Assembly: GCA_944990035.1 (NCBI GenBank) | Contig: CALYLX010000067.1 | Location: 310,001 to 374,000 of the forward strand | Origin: Clitopilus passeckerianus | Taxonomy: Eukaryota > Basidiomycota > Agaricomycetes > Agaricales > Entolomataceae | Length of the DNA: 64,000 nucleotides | Reading direction: 5' to 3' | Part shown: positions 12,301-21,860 of the stretch, in pieces | How the letters are laid out: every line of letters begins with the position of its first letter | Numbering within the stretch: position 1 is the stretch's first letter | Made by a program: the position numbers and the translations under genes | Notes under the pieces: generated by a model | Seen by the model: the letters and a program-made list of their open reading frames with translations, nothing else | Database searches by the model: none | What the model was told of the DNA's origin: nothing

Positions 12301-12657
12301 TGCTGTCCCAGTTAGAACTGGTAAACGACCCGCCGAAAACCTCGGCACCAAACACCTCTCTTCTGATGAAGAAGATCCACAAGATGTTGAAAGTGATTAC
12401 GAAACGGTATGGAATACCACACCTTTCGCGCACCTTTTACTGAGGATTGCACAGGAAGAGGATGAAGAACCTCTCTTGCTGAGGGATGACCTCGCAGAGG
12501 CAGCCCCTATTTTCCCTTCCATGCAACACGGAGATCCTGTGCTTGACAAAGAAGGTTAGCAAGCGTCGCCTTCTACCAGTGAAAGATTCTGACATCTTCC
12601 GTAGTTGTGGATCATCAGGAGCATTACACTGGCGTTCTGGCGCACGATTTGACATAA
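6341..12657 (+). CDS. Many-exon disordered protein with Gly/Ala-rich repeats
   Basis: I do not recognise a named family. Following splice sites by eye gives about 25 exons of 70-480 bp joined by introns of about 45-70 bp. Donors lie near 6857, 6963, 7155, 7289, 7400, 7520, 7657, 8074, 8581, 8862, 9162, 9403, 9686, 9962, 10311, 10531, 10974, 11457, 11607, 11777, 12090, 12230 and 12556. Nearly every junction splits a codon after its first base (phase 1). The product, roughly 1,600-1,700 residues, is mostly polar and acidic, with no Cys-rich or catalytic motif. Nine short Gly/Ala-rich hydrophobic blocks interrupt it, for example AAAVGGGVGAGAAVAGGAAA near 8290. The last exon ends in GVLAHDLT at 12657. 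The first exon is unresolved: the ATG at 6341 only joins the second exon through a weak donor, and an ATG at 6300 also exists. The introns at 7899 and 8404 have lengths divisible by three and no stop codon, so they may be retained. Confidence 0.7.
7840..11980 (+). repeat. Nine dispersed Gly/Ala-rich segments (glycine-zipper-like)
   Basis: Nine coding blocks of 15-25 residues recur inside the many-exon gene, at about 7840-7893, 8281-8345, 8800-8856, 9305-9380, 9890-9958, 10418-10476, 10905-10970, 11360-11410 and 11930-11975. They share small-residue spacing (GxxxG, AxxxA), as in GVLGAGAGAYAAHE, AGVGLAAGATAAAGTG, TAGVAALGAGVAAT and AAGIAGATALLAGAFG. Their DNA is not closely alike, so these are old or convergent protein repeats. 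They could be membrane-associating or self-packing helices. That function is inference only. Confidence 0.6.
10504..10512 (+). other. Nine-C homopolymer that shifts the reading frame
   Basis: The exon around 10370-10530 is open up to a run of nine C. With nine C its donor at 10531 falls in phase 2. With eight it would fall in phase 1, like all the other junctions, and would read naturally into the next exon. As given, joining to the next acceptor meets a stop near 10650. It is either a sequencing or assembly error or a recent frameshift. Confidence 0.55.
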
Positions 12658-13203
12658 AACCGATACCAAACCGGCCCCATGTAAAGCTTAAGCCATACTA
12701 GTGGCCCTGGTTTAAAACTAGCCTTACAATGTTCCACTCCTTATTAGCCTGAAATAATGACTGACTCAATGCATTCCATCTAATGAATATGCACAGGCTA
12801 GAGTTGCGTCGTTGTGCGAATCGACTGCTAGGGCCTAAGGTCAGAGAGCATCCAAGCCCTTCTGTTCGGGGGTTTTTTTTGGAGACTATGCGGCTGTGGC
12901 TCGGGCGCTAACCGTATTGGCGTCAATCTTTCTAGACGCCTGCAGGCTGATAATCAGCTTCACCAGCCAATGATAGGCTGGTATCCACGTCATACAACAA
13001 CGAGGCAGGCATCTCCTTACATGTCGCAGCACGCTGGCTGTGTATATTTTCCCCTCAGGTCCTGTCAGTGGAGCGGCTAGAAAGTATATATCGACCAGGT
13101 CCCCTTATGAGAACGATAGACTCCAGCTCTCACCCGCCCTCGGCTAGTCCAAAGGCTACTCCCTCTTTAAATCCGCGGTCCCTTAACCAAGTCTTTGTGA
13201 AGA
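12658..13203. other. Intergenic region upstream of the small STAND-N-terminal-like gene
   Basis: No reading frame is supported. A TATATATC at 13084-13091 and CTTTAAAT at 13165-13172 are candidate core promoter elements for the gene at 13204. A T8 run occurs near 12873. Confidence 0.4.
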
Positions 13204-13698
13204 ATGCCTTTCGTTGGATGCTCGATCGGTGATCTCATTGCCTTGGTTAACCTGGTGCTCGATGTCACTCGTGCTCTGAACGAGAGCGTTGGCGCCCCGG
13301 CGGAATACCAACAAGCAACCAGGGAGGTTACAAGCCTGGCTAACGTCCTTCTCGCCCTGGAGAAGGTTGTGCAGTACGCAGAGAAGGTTGATCCTTCTGT
13401 TCATAGTTTCCTCGCGGACATGATTTACGACTGCTACGTATTGTTGGGCCAATTCAGGGATGGCGTCGTGAAGTACAAATTGCTCTCGGCGGCCGGGAAG
13501 AATCGTGGTTGGAGATACATGATGAAATCTCTCCGATGGACGTTCTCTGAGAAGAAGCAGCTCGCTAGCATTAGAGAGGCTCTGGCAACACGAAAACAGG
13601 ATATCGTGATCATCCTCCTCTGGTAGGTCGAGGTCAGCCCTGCTCCCTAACAAATCACTGAAACCCGTTACAGTCTTTCGCCTTTGACGCGGGCCTAG
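13204..13698 (+). CDS. Small protein like the fungal STAND/NLR N-terminal domain
   Basis: The product starts MPFVGCSIGDLIALVNLVLD and continues as an all-helical protein (VTRALNESVGAPAEYQQATREV, then LANVLLALEKV). This pattern matches the Helo-like fungal N-terminal domain (PF17111-like) that usually caps NLR/STAND or ankyrin proteins. The simple frame stops at 13626, but a donor (GTAGGT) just before the stop and an acceptor at about 13674 give a better end, ILLCLSPLTRA, at 13698. Either way it is only about 140-150 residues, with no NB-ARC, NACHT or repeat region behind it. It is thus either a free-standing signalling-domain protein or the remnant of a larger gene. The ATG has a good context (AAGAATGCC) and a TATA-like element about 40 bp upstream. 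The family call is from pattern memory only. Confidence 0.5.
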
Positions 13699-14517
13699 AA
13701 ATCAAACTATTTCATCACACGCGCTACCGCAGCATCTAAAAAAACATGGTAATAATCTCTCCTAGAGTAGCATCAAGGATGCGACTGACGCCTCTTTGCC
13801 TAGATCCCTCAATAATTTATCACATTCATTTATCCCCGCTCCAAAGAGCGATATATAACGACCAGTGCCAAGCGCACTCGAGCTCCAGCTATAGATTTGG
13901 AGTAGATTGAAGTGCGTCCCCCTGCCTCGTAGAGCTAGCCGCTCCGAGCGCCCTCCGATGCAGCTTCAAGCATCCTTGCAGGCAAAAACTCTTGCTGTTC
14001 CACAGCTTTCAGATGCTGAGCATCTATGACGCTGGCCAAGCCCAGTACTGTTCAACCATTGCCCGTGCCCTCCATTTGGTACCCGTCAGTATCTCGGCTT
14101 GAGGGCGACCAAGACTGAGATTCTGCTGCATCCGCGTTATTGATGCTTGATGCGTCGGCGACGTGATGAAGCAAGCATCGAGTCTCGTCTTCGGTCTGCT
14201 CTCGCCTAGAATTGTCGAGCCGCTTGAGGTAATCCCTAACCATAGAACTCTAAGTCTCGTATAATAGATAGATACTTTATTGTGAAACTTAGTTCTACAC
14301 ACTTTATAATCACACGTATGCTTCAGATATTCAATACAGACGAAATGGCCGATGCCCGATGGACTCATCGTGTTAATGTCGCCCGTAGAACGTTTCCATT
14401 CCACGCAGTCCCAGGCAAACACAACTAGGTTATAACCGTATACGAGAAGTACAGAAGATAAGGCTATGCCTCAGGTTACGCCAATAATAATAAATGTCAC
14501 GATACACTAGAATGTGA
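13699..14517. other. Intergenic region with no supported gene
   Basis: Only short shadow frames are present. A sequence near 13850 (ATATATAACGACCAGTGCC) loosely recalls the promoter block at 13085 of the preceding gene, but no second copy of that gene follows. Confidence 0.35.
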
Positions 14518-15747
14518 TTAACTGTCCGATGATCCCATCCTCGTTAGTTTGTTCCTTGCAATCTTTGGCTCCTGCGGCCAAGCTTCTCTGTCCGGGGTAC
14601 TGATGGCATGCATTTGGACGTCCCGGGTTTGTGTAATAGGGATTCGGGGTGCAACCGTTGAAGTTATTCTGCCTTTGGACGAGGAGCTATCGTTGCCAGC
14701 CCGAAGAATGACGGTGGTAAAGATAATTCCGATTAGAGGGGTCGCCTAAATAAACTAGGTTCAGTGGCTATTTCTGGGATGCGAGCACCAAACTTACGAG
14801 GGATTCCATTATCTCGATTCTAATGTTATGAGAAGCCAATACAGCTGTATACGCGAGTAGGAAAGCTGCGTTGATAACCCCACTTTCGAGGACAATCCTG
14901 ATTATTCCAATGTATCCTCTATCGGTACCAAGGACTGCCGTACGACGTTGGTGCTGCCAAATTCTAAATACCGACAGACCTTCAGGACGGAGCAATTTAG
15001 ATATTCTGGTAGCCTCATTACTAGATGGGACCTACCAGTGGCCATCGTATTTGCAATGAGACTGAGAGAGAAGAGGGCAAGGCCCCAGCTTGCTTGTCTG
15101 GCCGTTTCCGCGAGGAGATCTACCTTGGACCTCCCAGAGACATCCAGATGTGTAACTTCGTATATAATTTGATATCCAGACACTGTACAATAATGATTAT
15201 CGGCCATCGTGGAGACATGGAGTGAATGCTTCAATACCTGCGCTTCCAACAGAACATAAACTGGGTAAGAGAATGACCCATATATTACGGTTCCATAAGA
15301 CGAAGCAACGATAGATCTTCAAGTAAAGGCTGTCAGGATCTGGTTCGAGTTCGTAGAAAACGGGGGAACCAACAGCAATAATATCTCCAACAAACACTGT
15401 CGTGAAGTAGGTCGCATGTTTTGCCGCGAAGATAGGCTGCGTCAGATTATTCAGGTAGGCCAAACGCTCTTCTCTGGTCAGAGGTATGAATGCACGATAG
15501 GTTTGTACACAGGTGAGTGCGATTTTCGTCGTGCCGAGGGAAAACAGAACCGCAGTTGCCAGAAGAAGTACTGGAGACTTTCTCTTCCTGGCAAGGGTAT
15601 GCGCTGTACTTATAGCCAAAGAAACGAACACGCCTGCGAGTAGAGAGACACCGATGAGTCGCACCCTGGTAGCATTAGGATGAAGACCAAACCATAAAGC
15701 ACGGCTTCACAGAGATTCCCTATTAGTTGGGTCTCATCGATGAGCAT
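14518..15747 (-). CDS. Seven-helix membrane protein, basidiomycete family (copy A)
   Basis: Integral membrane protein of a large, uncharacterised agaricomycete family with a GPCR-like layout. No ligand is known and I do not assign one. Six exons join in frame. The first is MLIDETQLIGNLCEAVLYG (ATG at 15747), followed by VFVSLAISTAHTLARKR, then the family signature VFVGDIIA-IYRCFVLWNRN split by an intron. Later exons give LIANTMAT-GLSVFRIWQ and ATPLIGIIFTTVILRAG. A polar tail follows and ends at 14518. The total is about 310 residues, and the helices are visible as hydrophobic runs. The first intron (donor after TATG) is needed, because the uninterrupted frame breaks in helix 1. Copy B next door has the same intron positions, so the two are tandem duplicates. 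Confidence 0.8.
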
Positions 15748-16279
15748 GGTGGTTCAATGGGTCGCAAAGCACAAATTGTGGGAGCCACAGCTACTCCGCT
15801 ACGCATTGTTAATAAGGCAGGCCAACCTCATACAGCCCGTCAGCTGCCACATAGAAACATACAAGGAACTTCGAAGTACTCCGAATTATCTTCGACGATC
15901 ACGATGCATCAATCATCGGAAGATTTTCCATCAGCACATCCTCTCATCTCGCAGAAGGTGAAGAGCGGAGAGCGACCGCACAGCGGCACCCACGGCCTAA
16001 TTGGACAGGCATATCGGTGGTTGCGGTATGTTTACGGTAAATGTAGCCTTTTCATGGCACTGAATGATTAGGAGGTTGGTGTTCTCATCCTTGATAGAGA
16101 CTCCAGCCTTCAGAAGCAAAGTGTGAACCTTGATATAAATATAACATACAAACAACACATGGTGATACAGACATATTAGTATGATGATCACGAAATCCGT
16201 ATAAGCACGCCATCTAGAACCTGATAGAGGAGAAGTCAGTATTTCTCGGCGATCACGGCCGTAGGGAACGAAAGTACCA
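15748..16279. other. Intergenic region between the two seven-helix genes
   Basis: Upstream region of copy A and downstream region of copy B. No gene is supported. The short plus-strand frames have no family resemblance. Confidence 0.4.
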
Positions 16280-17635
16280 TTAGAGCTCCCTGTCGACCTT
16301 AACATCTGGCTCCTTGGTAGAACCCTCGCTGCCTCGACTTATATTAAGGGTATACTCGCTACGGCTACCAGTGCCCAGCGTTGACAGTTCTTGGTTCTCG
16401 CGGAAGTTGATGGCGCCCGGATTCGTTCCTTTCTCGACGGAGCTGGGCGAGACTCGGGTTCTGTAGGACGACTCATGGGCGCTGTTGATGCCTATCCTGA
16501 CAATGACGAGAGAGAAAATGATTCCGACGAGTGGTGAGGCCTAGTTTATGTGAGATAAAGTCGAAAGAGGGAGCGGTTGAAGAATTCTTACCATGTCAGC
16601 AACGATTGGGAGGCTACCTTGGCCCTTCTGGACTTGTAAGACCGTGATGTAGACGATCAGGTAGGCTGTGTTGAGCACACCACTCTCTACGACGATGCGG
16701 GCGATTGGAAGAAGGCGTCCTCGACCAGAAGTGGTCGATCGGGACATCCGGGTCCTTGTAGAGTCGCCACGGATGCCCTCCTTGAATGTCCTTTCATTGC
16801 TCCAGATTCGATATGCGACCAGGGCTGAGAGGTTGAATCAATACTCGGCGACCTCCGTGTAGACCTGGGAGATACACTCACAAGTGGCAATGGCATTCGC
16901 GCATAGAGACAGGACGAAAATGGCAGTTCCATACGTCCAAGGTGACTTGAGGATGAACGATCCTGCTTGGCGATGCTGCGTTGCCCAAATCGTCAAGTAA
17001 GCTAAGACTAGAAAGGATGTTAATGTCCGCCACAGCTGGGGTTCACGAAAAGAGGGTACCTGCGCTGACAATAGAGCAACCCGTCGGAAGTATGATCAGC
17101 CACCAATTGTGTGACCAGATGATGAAGCAGCGGTAGATCTGGGGGACCGTCTCAGGCTCTGTCCGTCACATAAACAATCGATACTTACGGCGATGGCGTC
17201 ACCGAGGATCATCATAGCAAAGAATATGGCCCTTTTGGCGGCATTGATAGGGATCGAGATGTTTGCCAGTCTTGCTTTCCGAAGCGGTCTGTCTAAAGGA
17301 ATGAAAGCATCGAAAAGACTTGCAGTATCGATGATGATCTGAGTAGTTGCTAGTGCAAACATCAGGCTATTCAAATAATGTGTGGTCAGTTATGACGAAG
17401 GTAGGGTTCAAGAATACCGCCACCTACATTGACGTAGCGACTAAGGGAACATTAAGGGGCCCTCCTCGTCTTCGATAAAGAAGGACATAGAGGGTCCCAA
17501 CGGTCAGCACAAAGAATACGCCTGATTCATTTCAGGTAAGACACCAAAAATGACCGTGTTTGAGAACGTTAGGTACAGACCATACAACGCTGCTTCAAGG
17601 ACCAAACCAGCGAGTTCCGCAACGTCAGTTTGCAT
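16280..17635 (-). CDS. Seven-helix membrane protein, basidiomycete family (copy B)
   Basis: Tandem paralogue of the 14518-15747 gene. Exons read in order: MQTDVAELAGLVLEAALYG (ATG at 17635), GVFFVLTVGTLYVLLYRRRG, then LMFALATTQIIIDTASLFDA with MMILGDAIA. These are followed by IYRCFIIWSHNWWLIILPTG, a helix-rich exon (VLAYLTIWATQ), then SLVAYRIWSNE up to IVADM, and finally ASPLVGIIFSLVIVRIG with a Ser-rich cytosolic-type tail ending at 16280. All junctions keep frame, and intron positions match copy A. Length is about 330 residues. The conserved GDAIA/IYRCF and AYRIW signatures place it in the same family. Function is unknown. A sensory or receptor-like role is only an analogy from topology. 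Confidence 0.82.
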
Positions 17636-19462
17636 GATGGCACACGGAGAGGTTACAAGCGCTCCAACCCTGAATACTGCCGATTACATATAGGTAATGC
17701 GCTCAAGACCGCTTGGAGATCATCCATGTTCAATCAACTCTTGGATCGGTGAGCTCTGATTATCAGGAAGCCTCTCTAAATTCCGTATCATCGGTCTTCA
17801 CTTCAATCATTCATGAGCGTCTTCTGCTAATAGAAGCCCCAGAGGATTAGGAAACGGAACAGGTATTGACCTGGAGAACTCCATGGAACACATGGTCGCT
17901 CACTGTCAAGCTGTTTTCTCCCATCTGTTGGGAACAAATTGCTTGTTACAGCGGAGAATATCACAAACTCGTGGTCCACAAGCAACTCCGTTGATCGCCT
18001 TGACATACCCTGGGACTGGTTATCCCTTTGATCCGTCCACGGCCCACCTGCTCCGGTCCTCCTACGGTGGATGTAGTCGGATGCCGCGGCGCGCGCCGCT
18101 CTTTTCCCCAGGACCTTCAAAGTCGATGAACTTTCCCTCGAGCGCCTGAGGGTCTGCTTCCATTCTGAATGATATCGCCGACACTGTGCGTTTTGAATTC
18201 AACATGAACAATAGGGCGGCCCACGTTTCAGCGGATCATAGATTGGGTCGAGCCCGGCGAAGCCGTGCGTACCAACAGCCTCGGTACCGTGGCAACATCT
18301 AACTCAAAGGAGTGACGGTCTCAACAGGTAATCTACACTATTCGTGATGGAGGAAGAAGGAAGCCGCAAATAAGTAGGTATTTATAAATGAGTTATGACA
18401 TTAGTGTTAATCAAGAAGACGCAGTCCGTGAAAGTTGATCAGTTTGAAAGATGTCGCCGATTTCTGCAGCAACTTCAAGTTACTGCAATGGTTTCGGAAC
18501 CTATGATCAACCACGAGTTTTCTATTCTTACAGGCTTGGCTCAGATACACCCATTAAACAGGTACCGGTATCAGGGTCATGGGGCGGACTTGGTTGCCAT
18601 TCCGCAGGCAAGAGTCAAAGGAAGAAGGATTGGGCAATGCTGGAAGAGGGTGCAAATCCCGCTCGGCAGATTTGCTATTGTCAGACCTCCACGTTCGCCA
18701 CGCGGAAAATAGGCTTATCAGGGTGACTGCCACGGTTGAACGAACCCATTACGATCCTGCGACGATTCCATTGTTCCTGGAAGAAGAACAGCCACCTGGT
18801 GAATCGACGGACATAGCTTCCAGTTGGAAGCCAATACAATTAATTCAGTAGATTTTAGCTCTTAGGTTGGAAGGGCCGCTGAGCCACGCGACGGAACTAT
18901 AGGAACAATGTCGCCATCTCAGTTTCTGGAATTCGACGAGTCGAACCCCGCCGAGTTCGATTTTTTGACCAAGTATGTAAGTAGCATAGATGTGTCTGGT
19001 GTATGGATATGTGGTCTCAAGACAAGTGATGATTCCGCAAACAGACGCTAGCGTCTGATTAATGATTTCTGATGCATATCACTGACCACAGCGTTCGAAA
19101 TAACGGAGTCGAGCTCCTATTCGCTCGTTCAGACTTGCAACGGACGCCCAACGAGATCACAGGAACGGCGTCGGGTGTGTGCACCTGCAGAATCCCGGAT
19201 TCTTTTTGGCAACATTGGTCATCAAACATATTCCATCGTGAAGGTACAGATCTGGGAATGGACTCCAAGCTCGTCTCTCATGGAAAAGGTAACGAGCCCA
19301 CTAAAATCGGGTGAGAGCATATGCATTCCCCTTGATGTCCCTACCGTGTCATCATCCGAGTTTTGGCCTGCATATGACTTGTGACGAAGTTCCTGGAGGA
19401 ATCAGAGAGTATATAATGGGCAGAAACACATGCCTTCAAAGCATCCACCTCCCTCCCAAAAA
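17636..19462. other. Region between copy B and the terpene synthase, with coding-like pieces
   Basis: No complete gene can be built. Between about 18395 and 19384 there are plus-strand pieces with protein-like composition, for example one ending RVTATVERTHYDPATIPLF before 18851, a start at 18908 (MSPSQFLEFDESNPAEFDFL) with a GTAAGT donor, and VQIWEWTPSSSLMEKV near 19230. They could be an unrecognised or decayed gene. They are not the start of the terpene synthase, which has its own TATA box at 19410. Confidence 0.35.
19410..19417 (+). promoter_or_regulatory. TATA box of the terpene synthase gene
   Basis: A clean TATATAAT lies 46 bp before the ATG at 19463. It supports that start codon and separates the synthase from the coding-like pieces upstream. 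Confidence 0.6.
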
Positions 19463-21087
19463 ATGGTTAACTTCAATCATCCTCCTACCTTCGTTCTTCG
19501 CAACATATGCGACATCACTGCCAGCGCCTTCGAGCTCAAGGAGAACCCGCGTATAGCAGAAGCGAACTCGGCTGTCCTCAAGTGGTTCGAACAGTAGGTT
19601 TAATCAAGCTTCTAATTAAACGGGTCGCTAAGTCGTCACTGTCAGATTCAATGTCTACGACAAAAAGAAGGCCGACAAGTTCCTCAACGTCGGCAAATTC
19701 AACATCTTCGCTGCTCTGAGCTTTCCAGAGGCTGATCTCGAGCACCTCACAACCTGCTTGATCTTTTTCCTCTGGGCGTTCGCTGTTCGTGACCCCAATT
19801 TTACGTCCCCATTTGTTCTTGCTGACCATGTGGTAGACGGACGACCTTTCGGATGAGGGGGAGTTCCAGTCGCAACCCGACCAGGTGCAGCACGGGCACG
19901 ATATCTCGTGCAGCATACTTGACGACGACGATGCTCCACAGCCTAACTATCCTTACGCCGCAATGTTGTGGGAGTGAGTAACATTTTCTCGGAAGAAGTT
20001 TCAAGAACTGAACATCTCAATTTAATTCAGCTTGCTCCGTCGCCTAAGATCGACAGGCAGAATGGGGATGTACAAGCGGTAAGAAACATGGGATTGTCCA
20101 CCAGCTGAGATACTGACTGCTTCCGCCTTTTGCGTAGGTTCAAGCTGGCATTTTTGGACTTTAGTACCTCTCAGGTCCAGCAATCGACCAATCGAAATGT
20201 CGACCGAATTCCTCCTGTCGAAGAATTTATTCTCATGAGGCGAAACACAATTGGTGCCGCTCTTGTGGAAGGTGCTTTCAGGCAATTCAATCGCTTCGTT
20301 CTCCGAACTAATCCCCTCGATACAGCCATGGTTGAATATTCATTAGATCTCGATATTCCTTCCTATGTATGGGAGCATCCTGTGATTATCGGCATGTCCC
20401 AGGCAACCACTGATATCATGACTTGGCCCAACGTGAGTTCTTCCGGACATCATAGAAACCTTCGCTAATCATTAAAATTATCTCAGGATCTTTGTTCATT
20501 CAACGTGAGTCTCCCTTATGAATTCGCTTAGAAAAGCTTTTCTGACAGGCTGTGCAGAAGGAACAAGCGGACGGCGACTATCAAAATTTGGTCTGCGTTC
20601 TGCAGCACGCGCATGGACTGGAATTGCAAGAAGCTGTGGATCTCTTGACCAAGATGATTTCAGACCGTGTTCAGGACTACGTCGAGCTCAAGAAACAGCT
20701 ACCCTCGTTTGGCCCAGACGTTGACCCTGCGGTGCATAGATACCTCACCGCATTGGAACAATTCGTGCAGGGTACCGTGGTATGGTATTACTCGAGCCCT
20801 CGTAAGTTACCGTATCTTTCCTCGGTCCAGGGTCTCTTTTCTGACATTCGTGGTATTCAGGGTACTTCCGCCACCTTGACCCTCGCGGAAAACCAGAGGT
20901 CCTGATCCACCTTTTCCCCAAATCCGATGCACCAACTTCCCAGCCAGTTGTCGTCCAGGAGAAGAGCCGCACTTTCCTCGAGCGCGAACTTTACCTACCA
21001 GCAAAACGATTATTGGGTGTATTCGTCAACTATGTTGCTATTTCCGTCTTTGGCTATTCAGTGTACAGGCTGTATGGCGATTCATGA
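19463..21087 (+). CDS. Class I sesquiterpene synthase
   Basis: Predicted to ionise and cyclise farnesyl diphosphate to a sesquiterpene hydrocarbon. Nine exons (19463-19593, 19646-19784, 19837-19973, 20031-20078, 20138-20271, 20326-20432, 20487-20504, 20558-20801, 20861-21087) sum to 394 residues in frame. The Mg-binding Asp motif is FLWAFATDDLSDEGE (DDxxD). The diphosphate-sensing Arg lies in RRNTIG. The second metal site is NDLCSFNKEQADGD (NSE type), most of it encoded by an 18-bp exon. The C-terminal RY pair is in YYSSPRYF. This set matches the basidiomycete synthases related to delta-6-protoilludene and pentalenene-type synthases; the exact product cannot be read from sequence. The 54-bp intron at 20272-20325 could be retained in frame. 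The last 30 residues are hydrophobic (VFVNYVAISVFGYSVY), an unusual tail for this normally soluble family. It anchors the terpenoid cluster. Confidence 0.93.
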
Positions 21088-21860
21088 TTATTCCCACCTA
21101 TTTTATTAGATATTTATCAGTATATATATATATTCCTTCGATATTTTAGATCTAGATTAGAATACACGCGATTATTACTATTTGCGGATATTACCCGTGA
21201 CGATAACTCAATATGCTTATCGAGTCGCTCGTCGGTTATCTCGTGAGAATACAGCTGGCGGAGAAATTACAGGTACATCCCCTAGCTATTGATTCTTCGA
21301 GGTTGTGTAAAGTTCAAGCGCTCCGCCGTCTGGAACCCTTTGTGCTGGAAAGAAAAAGTGTGAATGTTCGATATCTTCATGTATGGGAGGCCTCAGGTTA
21401 CGGTTTTCTGGGGTCGGCTATGCTTGCCGGTGCTACTAAGGATGGAAGCCACGTGGGACGGTTATCGCCGAATTCACGCACTTTCACCCCGTCAGTTGTG
21501 AGAGGCTGGACCGGCGGCCGACCTGGGTGTATTGTTGGAGCTGCCATAACGTACTCGACCTGTGCTGTCGTACGTACTAATGTTTACATGTCAGGACGTG
21601 ATTAATCAGATGCGTCTTGCTTCTCGCCATTCCCTTCGAAATTGGCTGGACAGTTCGGGGCTTGCAACCTCCAAACACGCCGAGATGTGCGATTCGGAGG
21701 GATCAGCTGGATGATCATAAGATGAACGAATCCTTATGGTGATCTACGTATGCTCAACCTTCTGGCTCAGGCTCAACTTTTCTAGTTTCAAGACATCTAT
21801 TCGGTATAAGAAACCAGCGAAAGCCAAACATAGTAGTATTAGGAATGTAATAGCTGCCGC
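21088..21860. other. Intergenic region, terpene synthase to MFS transporter
   Basis: Convergent 3' flanks. A TA-rich run (about 21118-21132) lies just after the synthase. One 130-codon open frame at 21213-21605 shows no domain, signal or splice pattern, so I do not call it. Confidence 0.4.

Noticed and set aside
15197..15747. Frameshift in helix 1 of seven-helix copy A
   Set aside because: A 59-bp intron after TATG restores the frame at the same position as in copy B, so no mutation is needed.
18908..19462. An upstream N-terminal exon of the terpene synthase starting at 18908
   Set aside because: The synthase has its own TATA box at 19410 and a good ATG at 19463, and the upstream pieces cannot be joined to it without stops.
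21213..21605. A 130-codon plus-strand frame after the terpene synthase
   Set aside because: No domain, no promoter pattern, and the codon pattern looks non-coding.
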